Assembly (NCBI RefSeq): GCF_016097555.1
Contig: NC_054706.1
Location: 76,332,417 to 76,396,416 of the forward strand
From: Gigantopelta aegis
Taxonomy: Eukaryota; Mollusca; Gastropoda; Neomphalida; Peltospiridae
Reading direction: 5' to 3'
Length of the DNA: 64,000 nt
Shown: one piece after another, positions 58,001 through 64,000 of the stretch
How positions within the stretch are numbered: position 1 is the stretch's first letter
Layout of the letters: every line of letters begins with the position of its first letter
Notes under the pieces: generated by a model
Database searches by the model: none
What the model was told of the DNA's origin: nothing
The model's input: the letters and a program-made list of their open reading frames with translations, nothing else
Made by a program: the position numbers and the translations under genes

Positions 58001-61000
58001 GAACCAAGAGAGCAAGAGAGCACCAGCAGCCCGACCTGGGTTGGTAGCAGACGGTGTGTCACGGGGATCCTATAATACCCGTAACTGAATGAAACACGAT
58101 TATCCAAATATCTCTCCTAACTGTATATCTATTAGATCTCTCTGTAACGGGCAGTTATACCCTAGTGGCTCGTCTCTAGGTATGATCAGAGATACGATCT
58201 TATATAAAGTATGTATAATATAGCACGTTTAGTTCACTAGAAAACACACCAAAAACACAATACACTTTGGAATTTGTATTAACCTACGCTGACAAATGTA
58301 CTGCCGCAGTAGTTAATTAACAACAACAAATAATAACAACCCAGAACTGATCACTTAATTAGTTAATCTCTAGGTGTCTAGTTTACACAATATTCTAATC
58401 ACTTCACCGTGACACAACACCCACACGTGTGATAATTGAGAAACGCTTCCAGGGGAACTGAATTAATAAAGGAATTACAACTCTATTCCTAACTGGTTAT
58501 TTTTAATTAACCCTTACTACTCATTCAGTAACGTGTGATAATTGAGAAACGCTGCCAGGGGAACTTAATTAATAAAGGAATTACAACTCTATTCCTAACT
58601 GGTTAATTTTTAATTAACCCTTAACTACTCACTCAGTAACCTTGTAACACAGAATTAATACTGGTACCTATCCCAATAAAGACAATAACCTACAGTTTAC
58701 CTAGGTCCTCTAGGATGACTGGTTAAGCTTTATATATATTAGACAGTGAGCCTACAGGTTACTGCGTCAGATTACCGGCAGCACCGTCTAAATAATATTG
58801 GTATAATACAGTATTAAAATATTTAAAGTCACACCAATCACATCAAGGTTATACACAGAGCAGAAATAAAATATTTACCAGTCCGGACGGACAACGATCC
58901 CTGGGAGCCTTCCTATGGTTCTCCCCGATATCTCTAAAACCCTAGCTATTTATCATAAAACCTGAATATCGCATGGTGGCACGACGCAGTACCTCACGTA
59001 TCATGAGATATTTCCCCAACTCCCAGAGACGCATTTTTCTCTTAGAAGACCAGACTGGTTGTCGCCATTCCGCGAGCAATCACCTGGTCATAAACAGCAC
59101 TACCGGAGTTATTACGTAACTACTGGCCACATGGCCTCCACACCTGGGTTGGGTGTGTATTGGACAGCTCGACCACCGTCGCGCAGCGGAGGTATTACGT
59201 AACAAAGTGCCCACCTGGGCTTAAGTGCATATTGGAACTGCACACGGCCCTCTAAAACAATTAATATCGCCACAGGCGAAAACAAATTAAGAGCATGTTC
59301 TGTCACACGGGGACATTTGTGGTGCTATTGAAGTGAATATCCCGTAGGATTAAGTCAAAAAGTAAAAGGATTGCGCAAATTTCTTGAAATAACTTTGACG
59401 TTTTTTGGAATGGATCATCGAAAGATTTTCCTATTAGCAGCAAGGAATGTTTTATATGCAGAAATCCACAGACAGTGCAATACAATTCACGGCTTTTGTT
59501 ACACCAGTTGTCGCACACTGACCGGATGAAAAAACAAAGAACCCCAATGGGCCCACCGAAGAGGATTAATCTTATAACCAGTCGCGCACCAGGCGAGTCG
59601 TTTACCACTGGGCTACGTTCCATCCCACTGTGAGACTGATATCTAGAGTCGAGTTTGGTGAACATTAGCACATCATAATCACCTAATGTTATTGGGTCGT
59701 TTACCACTGGGCTACGTTCCATCCCACTGTGAGACTGACATCTAGAGTCGAGTTTGGTGAACATTAGCACATCATAATCACCTAATGTTATTGGGTCGTT
59801 TACCACTGGGCTACGTTCCATCCCACTGTGAGACTGACATCTAGAGTCGAGTTTGGTGAACATTAGCACATCATAATCACCTAATGTTATTGGGTCGTTT
59901 ACCACTGGGCTACGTTCCATCCCACTGTGAGACTGACATCTAGAGTCGAGTTTGGTGAACATTAGCACATCATAATCACCTAATGTTATTGGGTCGTTTA
60001 CCACTGGGCTACGTTCCATCCCACTGTGAGACTGACATCTAGAGTCGAGTTTGGTGAACATTAGCACATCATAATCACCTAATGTTATTGGGTCGTTTAC
60101 CACTGGGCTACGTTCCATCCCACTGTGAGACTGACATCTAGAGTCGAGTGTGGTGAACATTAGCACATCATAATCACCTAATGTTATTGGGTCGTTTACC
60201 ACTGGGCTACGTTCCATCCCACTGTGAGACTGACATCTAGAGTCGAGTTTGGTGAACATTAACACATCATAATCACCTAATGTTATTGGGTCGTTTACCA
60301 CTGGGCTACGTTCCATCCCACTGTGAGACTGACATCTAGAGTCGAATTTGGTGAACATTAGCACATCATAATCACCTAATGTTATTGGGTCGTTTACCAC
60401 TGGGCTACGTTCCATCCCACTGTGAGACTGACATCTAGAGTCGAGTTTGGTGAACATTAGCACATCATAATCACCTAATGTTATTGGGGCGGGACGTAGC
60501 CCTGTGGTAAAGCGCTCGCTTGATGCGCAGTCGGTCTGGGATCGATTCGAGTCGGTGGACCCATTAGGCTATTTCTTGCTCCAGCCAGTGCACCACGACT
60601 GGTATATCAAAGGCCGTGGTATGTGTTATCTTGTCGGTGTGATGCTGCATATAAAAGATCCCTTGCTGCTGATCGAAACCATGAAGTGGTGACAGCGGGT
60701 TTCCTCTCTTAATATCTGTGTGGTCCTTAACCATATGTCCGACGCCATATAACCGTAAATAAAATGTGTCGAGTGCGTCGTTAAATTAAAACATGTCCTT
60801 CTTTCCTGATGGTTATTAGACTCGCAACATACTAGGATTCCTTTACTGATGAGGACTAAGTTCCCCATGCGGGAGTACCACTCGTCTGGCAAACAACTGA
60901 GGACTAAGTTCCCCATGCGGGAGTACCACTCGTCTGGCAAACAACTGAGGACTAAGTTCCCCATGCGGGAGTACCACTCGTCTGGCGAACAACTGAGGAC

Positions 61001-63208
61001 TAAGTTCCTCATGTGGGAGTACCACTCGTCTGGCAAACAACTGAGGACTAAGTTCCCCATGCGGGAGTACCACTCGTCTGGCGAACAACTGAGGACTAAG
61101 TTCCTCATGTGGGAGTACCACTCGTCTGGCAAACAACTGAGGACTAAGTTCCCCATGCGGGAGTACCACTCGTCTGGCGAACAACTGAGGACTAAGTTCC
61201 TCATGTGGGAGTACCACTCGTCTGGCAAACAACTGAGGACTAAGTTCCCCATGCGGGAGTACCACTCGTCTGGCGAACAACTGAGGACTAAGTTCCTCAT
61301 GTGGGAGTACCACTCGTCTGGCAAACAACTGAGGACTAAGTTCCCCATGCGGGAGTACCACTCGTCTGGCGAACAACTGAGGACTAAGTTCCTCATGTGG
61401 GAGTACCACTCGTCTGGCAAACAACTGAGGACTAAGTTCCCCATGCGGGAGTACCACTCGTCTGGCAAACAACTGAGGACTAAGTTCCCCATGCGGGAGT
61501 ACCACTCGTCTGGCAAACAACTGAGGACTAAGTTCCCCATGCGGGAGTACCACTCGTCTGGCAAACAACTGAGGACTAAGTTCCCCATGCGGGAGTACCA
61601 CTCGTCTGGCGAACAACTGAGGACTAAGTTCCCCATGCGGGAGTACCACTCGTCTGGCAAACAACTGAGGACTAAGTTCCCCATGCGGGAGTACCACTCG
61701 TCTGGCAAACAACTGAGGACTAAGTTCCCCATGCGGGAGTACCACTCGTCTGGCGAACAACTGAGGACTAAGTTCCTCATGTGGGAGTACCACTCGTCTG
61801 GCAAACAACTGAGGACTAAGTTCCGCATGTGGGAGTACCACTCGTCTGGCAAACAACTGAGGACTAAGTTCCGCATGTGGGAGTACCACTCGTCTGGCAA
61901 ACAACTGAGGACTAAGTTCCCCATGCGGGAGTACCACTCGTCTGGCAAACAACTGAGGACTAAGTTCCCCATGCGGGAGTACCACTCGTCTGGCAAACAA
62001 CTGAGGACTAAGTTCCCCATGCGGGAGTACCACTCGTCTGGCGAACAACTGAGGACTAAGTTCCCCATGCGGGAGTACCACTCGTCTGGCGAACAACTGA
62101 GGACTAAGTTCCTCATGTGGGAGTACCACTCGTCTGGCGAACAACTGAGGACTAAGTTCCCCATGCGGGAGTACCACTCGTCTGGCGAACAACTGAGGAC
62201 TAAGTTCCTCATGTGGGAGTACCACTCGTCTGGCAAACAACTGAGGACTAAGTTCCCCATGCGGGAGTACCACTCGTCTGGCAAACAACTGAGGACTAAG
62301 TTCCCCATGCGGGAGTACCACTCGTCTGGCGAACAACTGAGGACTAAGTTCCCCATGCGGGAGTACCACTCGTCTGGCGAACAACTGAGGACTAAGTTCC
62401 TCATGTGGGAGTACCACTCGTCTGGCAAACAACTGAGGACTAAGTTCCCCATGCGGGAGTACCACTCGTCTGGCGAACAACTGAGGACTAAGTTCCTCAT
62501 GTGGGAGTACCACTCGTCTGGCAAACAACTGAGGACTAAGTTCCCCATGCGGGAGTACCACTCGTCTGGCGAACAACTGAGGACTAAGTTCCCCATGTGG
62601 GAGTACCACTCGTCTGGCAAACAACTGAGGACTAAGTTCCTCATGTGGGAGTACCACTCGTCTGGCGAACAACTGAGGACTAAGTTCCTCATGTGGGAGT
62701 ACCACTCGTCTGGCAAACAACTGAGGACTAAGTTCCCCATGTGGGAGTACCACTCGTCTGGCGAACAACTGAGGACTAAGTTCCCCATGTGGCAGTACCG
62801 CTCGTCTGGCAAACAACTGAGGACTAAGTTCCCCATGCGGGAGTACCACTCGTCTGGCGAACAACTGAGGACTAAGTTCCTCATGTGGGAGTACCACTCG
62901 TCTGGCAAACAACTGAGGACTAAGTTCCCCATGCGGGAGTACCACTCGTCTGGCGAACAACTGAGGACTAAGTTCCCCATGCGGGAGTACCACTCGTCTG
63001 GCGAACAACTGAGGACTAAGTTCCCCATGTGGGAGTACCACTCGTCTGGCAAACAACTGAGGACTAAGTTCCTCATGTGGGAGTACCACTCGTCTGGCAA
63101 ACAACATCTTTTAGGAACAGACCCTTCCAACGCAGACACGAGCAAGAAACTGAAGATCACAAGACTGGTGAACACGTCTGTTGGCTGATCTACAAGAAAA
63201 TACTTCAT
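47493..63208 (-). CDS. Ependymin-related secreted protein with 47 tandem 16-residue modules, five coding exons
   Basis: Exons: 63208-60833, 56620-56501, 55749-55668, 52721 (or 52698)-52514, 47540-47493 (stop TAG). Exon 1 has an ATG at 63208, a hydrophobic run (LVIFSFLLVSALEG, likely signal peptide), PKRCC, then 47 units of C(L/S)PDEWYS(H/R)M(G/R)NLVLS and ISKGIL before donor GTATGT, phase 0. Exon 2 (SIAYSYNLKQLAMRRFKL, ARTVFDYNQ) and exon 3 (KKTFLITPDGTCTS, EPCIP) are both phase 0 at the join. Exon 4 gives YLGFSPAQLPVESCTYQDFD, QKGCVPIVVGLFGG and LVYDK; exon 5 gives PEVKDKSVFDVPPGC. The Cys pattern, SY-D/N, VFDY and VKDxSVFDxPxxC are ependymin-family hallmarks. The stronger exon 4 acceptor (52721) is one base out of frame; the one at 52698 keeps frame but drops about 8 residues. 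With 52698 the product is about 936 aa. An upstream start at 63223 is also possible. Confidence 0.8.
47598..48105. repeat. 33-bp minisatellite
   Basis: About 15 units of CTAGTTAAATTCAATGCTGG plus TATCAATAATGTG (or ATTGTG/ATTGAC). The period is divisible by three, so long meaningless frames exist on both strands. It begins 57 bases 5' of (upstream of) the exon 5 acceptor of the ependymin-related gene. Confidence 0.95.
48106..48469. repeat. 54-bp minisatellite derived from the 33-bp unit
   Basis: Seven units of about 54 bases: the GTGCTGGTTAAATCCAGTGCT part matches the 33-bp unit, and ATGAATTGGATACCAAACAG plus TAGATCGATAT is extra. Confidence 0.9.
48470..48668. repeat. 49-bp tandem repeat, four units
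   Basis: AAAGTGACAGACCCTAGTTT plus TTAAACACTACGACG plus a TTTTTCACTATT-like end, four times. The TTAAAG...CCCTAG start resembles the ends of the TTAA MITEs. Confidence 0.92.
48669..49026. other. Intronic stretch
   Basis: No gene. 48990-49020 echoes the 54-bp unit (TTTAGTGCTGATGAATAGGAT). Confidence 0.5.
49027..49292 (-). mobile_element. SINE-C, full length
   Basis: Reverse complement gives CGGTGGTGTCGTGGTTAAGC, GGGTTCGCAACCCGGTACC and the GGATATAAGCACGAAAATAA tail. Confidence 0.9.
49905..50768. mobile_element. Foldback-like element with TCATTTCGTACC sub-repeats
   Basis: The left arm (49912-50010) has at least five TCATTTCGTACC-like motifs. The right arm (50545-50768) carries the inverted GGTACGAAATGA/GGTACGAAAGGA motifs. 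Short tandem motifs in inverted arms resemble Foldback elements. Confidence 0.65.
51090..52155. mobile_element. Foldback-like element with GGACGAATCGTCC sub-repeats
   Basis: GGTTCGTCCACTGGAC (51094), GGACGATTCGTCCACTGACG (51252) and, at the other end, CAGTGGACTAATCGTCC, GTACTGGACGAATCGTC and CAGTGGACGAATCGTCC (52035-52145). The motif is itself palindromic. No coding capacity. Confidence 0.55.
51698..51765. repeat. C-run, A-run and ACA triplets
   Basis: About 22 C, then A-run and (ACA)n. A poly-C run also occurs at 51358-51370. Confidence 0.95.
52765..53000 (-). mobile_element. SINE-B tail with SINE-A-like body
   Basis: TTATTTACGGTTATATGGCGTC, GTTAAGGACCACACAGATA, CACCATCCCACAGACAGG, then the head is lost. 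Confidence 0.82.
53622..53685. repeat. TA microsatellite
   Basis: Nearly pure (TA)n. Confidence 0.97.
53686..54275 (-). mobile_element. TGACGTCA-bearing hairpin MITE, copy 2
   Basis: Inverse of 5359-5945. Its end (54128-54270) is a near-perfect hairpin: CCTCGTGTATTTCGGTATCG pairs with CGATACCGAAAAACACTC around a GGAG loop. TGACGTCA at 53996. Confidence 0.82.
55011..55068. repeat. CA microsatellite
   Basis: Pure (AC)n of about 55 bases. Confidence 0.97.
55085..55215 (-). mobile_element. SINE-C-like fragment
   Basis: CACTCGCTCTGGGTTGGAGC, CCGGTACTGAAATG and the ATCTACCCACCTGAAGTCCG region match the SINE-C head in reverse, with divergence. Confidence 0.55.
56290..56397 (-). mobile_element. 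SINE-A head fragment
   Basis: CCGTAGTGCACTGGCTG, GGCAAGCGCTTTACCAATGG, GTTCCGTCCCGCCCC. Confidence 0.82.
56891..57191 (-). mobile_element. Family S retroposon, copy 4, with 11-bp target duplication
   Basis: Same element as 39500-39808, reversed. GATCCGGCTCA flanks it at 56880-56890 and 57192-57202. Confidence 0.92.
57318..57566 (-). mobile_element. SINE-C, nearly full length
   Basis: Reverse complement shows CTCGGTGGTGTCGTAGTTAA, GGGTTCGCAGCCCG and the CTTAATTGAATTAG tail. Confidence 0.88.
57760..57880 (-). mobile_element. SINE-B tail fragment
   Basis: CAATTTAATTACGGATACATGG with GCGTCGAATGTCACACAGAT, and GCCGCCTCACAATGGGCTA. Strongly diverged. Confidence 0.55.
58055..59308. mobile_element. 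Candidate solo LTR
   Basis: About 1.25 kb without coding, beginning TGTCACGGGGATCC and ending CATGTTCTGTCACA, giving inverted TGT...ACA ends. CGGTG and CGGGG outside form a possible 5-bp duplication with one mismatch. It includes a 106-bp tandem duplication (58425-58630). If an LTR, it is a fossil with no internal part. Confidence 0.4.
58425..58636. repeat. 106-bp tandem duplication
   Basis: ACGTGTGATAATTGAGAAAC...CACTCAGTAAC occurs twice, the copies starting at 58425 and 58531, with a few differences. Confidence 0.85.
59435..59630 (-). mobile_element. SINE-A/B head and body
   Basis: AGCAGCAAGGAATGTTTTAT, CACAGACAGTGCAATACA and the reversed head GTTTACCACTGGGCTACGTT. Its last 30 bases are also the start of the neighbouring 99-bp repeat unit. 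Confidence 0.8.
59597..60487. repeat. 99-bp tandem repeat, nine units, seeded from a SINE head
   Basis: The unit includes GTTTACCACTGGGCTACGTT (SINE head), CATCTAGAGTCGAGTTTGGT and ACCTAATGTTATTGGGTC. The period is exactly 99 and units differ at only a few sites. Because 99 is divisible by three, a 386-residue minus-strand frame runs through; it is not a gene. The array lies between two SINEs with their heads facing each other. Confidence 0.93.
60487..60806 (+). mobile_element. Mosaic SINE (A-type head, B-type tail)
   Basis: GGGGCGGGACGTAGCCCTGT head, GGGATCGATTCGAGTCGGTG, B-type GACAGCGGGTTTCCTCTC, GACGCCATATAACCGTAAAT tail. It directly follows the 99-bp array. Confidence 0.9.
60848..63103 (-). 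repeat. 48-bp coding minisatellite, exactly 47 units, in exon 1 of the ependymin-related gene
   Basis: 2,256 bases = 47 x 48 without any indel. On the minus strand each unit encodes 16 residues beginning with Cys (C-L/S-PDEWYS-H/R-M-G/R-NLVLS). Recurrent differences sit at three codons (TTG/TCG, CGC/CAC, GGG or AGG or CGG), and all change the amino acid. L-H-R and S-R-G types tend to alternate, giving a 96-bp higher-order dimer. One unit near 62790 differs (PDERYC). Confidence 0.97.
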
Positions 63209-63462
63209 AATTATGGCACACATAACATGTCATTAATTAAGCAATATTTATCACATATGTTACAATTCAAGAAATAGATTTATTCAAGAAATGTATGCTA
63301 CACTCTCAGTTTCTTCGAAATGTTTAATTTATAAGCACTTACTAATAATCACTGTCTCCAGTATTATTTAACAAAAAGCCTTTGTTTTGAAACTGGTCGT
63401 TATAGAAATATTTAACGTGAACTTACGACCTGCAGTCAGTGTGACAAAGTTTAAAAAGTTGA
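63209..63462. promoter_or_regulatory. Upstream flank of the ependymin-related gene
   Basis: Region where the promoter or a 5' UTR exon/intron would lie. An acceptor-like TTTTCTTGTAG precedes 63189, so exon 1 might instead begin there with the start codon farther upstream. No clear TATA box. Confidence 0.35.
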
Positions 63463-63762
63463 AATTTGTTTTGTTTAACGACACCATTAGAGCATATTGA
63501 TTTATTAATCATCGGCTACAGGATGTTAAACATTTCGTATTTTTTACAAATAGTTTTAGAGAGGAAACCGGATACATTAGTAGCAAGGAATCTTTTATGT
63601 GCACCATTCCGCAGACATGATACCACATACCACGACCTTTGATATACCAGTCGTGGTGCACTGGCTGGAACGAGAAATAGCACAATGGGGCCACAGACGG
63701 GTATCGATCCCAGACTGACCACGCATCAAGCGAGCGCTTTGTCACTGGGCTACGTATTGCCC
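63463..63762 (-). mobile_element. SINE-A, full length
   Basis: Tail TTTGTTTTGTTTAACGACACC, body CACCATTCCGCAGACATGA, and head CGAGCGCTTTGTCACTGGGC in reverse. Confidence 0.9.
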
Positions 63763-64000
63763 ATCTCTGTGACACTAATGGTATTGAAGACGAATTTTAC
63801 TTTATTTTGAAAATTCCATTCTATTCTGATCTGCGTGTTACATACATTAAGCAGTATTACTGAGGAAAACACTTTTGCATTTAAACTGATTACACTTTTT
63901 AAGTCTTCAATTGTAACTCAATTACGCAATCTTGGAAGATATTTGGTCCAGTGTACCAAATGTAGAGAACTTGCTAATTAATTCTAAACTGTGTCCATCC
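63763..64000. other. Right-edge stretch
   Basis: No recognised feature. Confidence 0.5.

Larger units (their letters stand above)
56621..60832 (-). other. Intron 1 of the ependymin-related gene
   Basis: GT-AG intron of 4.2 kb (donor GTATGT at 60832, acceptor TTTTACAG). It holds retroposon copies, a candidate solo LTR and the 99-bp array. No additional exon recognised. Confidence 0.8.

Noticed and set aside
59303-60463. 386-residue minus-strand frame in the 99-bp array
   Set aside because: The period is a multiple of three and the unit includes SINE sequence; no splice or domain support.
60849-63188. Long open frames in two further frames of the 48-bp array (about 779 aa plus, 754 aa minus)
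   Set aside because: They exist only because 48 is divisible by three. Unlike the accepted minus frame, they have no exon-like flanks, signal peptide or family similarity.

Overview
The window is animal nuclear DNA, most probably from a mollusc and perhaps a gastropod (inference). It holds intron-bearing genes with GT-AG and one apparent GC-AG splice junctions, long TA/CA/GA microsatellites, minisatellites, tRNA-headed SINEs, LINE copies and many terminal-inverted-repeat elements. There are no operons, bacterial-type genes or CRISPR arrays.

Three host genes can be assembled from open exons whose splice phases agree. (1) A two-exon hotdog-fold thioesterase-like gene on the plus strand (13074-17743, 292 aa). 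(2) A five-exon helix-hairpin-helix protein related to DNA glycosylases on the minus strand (42216 down to 33725, 237 aa), whose first intron appears to use a GC donor. (3) A five-exon ependymin-related secreted-protein gene on the minus strand (63208 down to 47493). Exon 1 of this third gene carries 47 exact-length in-frame copies of a 48-bp (16-residue) unit. With one copy the protein would be about 200 aa, the usual ependymin size; as it stands about 936 aa are predicted. This is the most striking feature of the window.

Layout. 1-0.5 kb: piece of a Polinton-type DNA polymerase fossil. 1.2-3.2 kb: candidate Harbinger element with a MADF-domain ORF. 3.5-7 kb: hairpin and MITE-like elements rich in TGACGTCA octamers, and one of a pair of 679-bp repeats about 99% identical. 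7.8-8.9 kb: broken PIN-like multicopy gene. 9.3-13 kb: a LINE inserted into a sister LINE, with a 13-bp target duplication. 13-18 kb: thioesterase gene. 17.8-21.3 kb: duplicated 3'-flank. 21.3-30.5 kb: SAP-domain ORF, a minisatellite split by a SINE, a second Polinton-type polymerase fossil with three insertions, a Mutator-like element with 9-bp target duplication, and a Penelope-like fragment. 30.6-32.9 kb: hAT-like element with perfect 8-bp target duplication. 33.7-42.2 kb: HhH gene. 43-47.4 kb: LINE remnant, 23-bp minisatellite with higher-order structure, and two adjacent SINEs. 47.5-63.2 kb: ependymin-related gene, whose introns contain further tandem arrays, foldback elements and a candidate solo LTR.

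The three host genes show no functional link to each other. What ties the window together is repeat dynamics: SINE families and a short non-autonomous retroposon share a 3' tail with the local LINE, several MITEs use TTAA targets, and tandem arrays repeatedly arise next to or inside exons.
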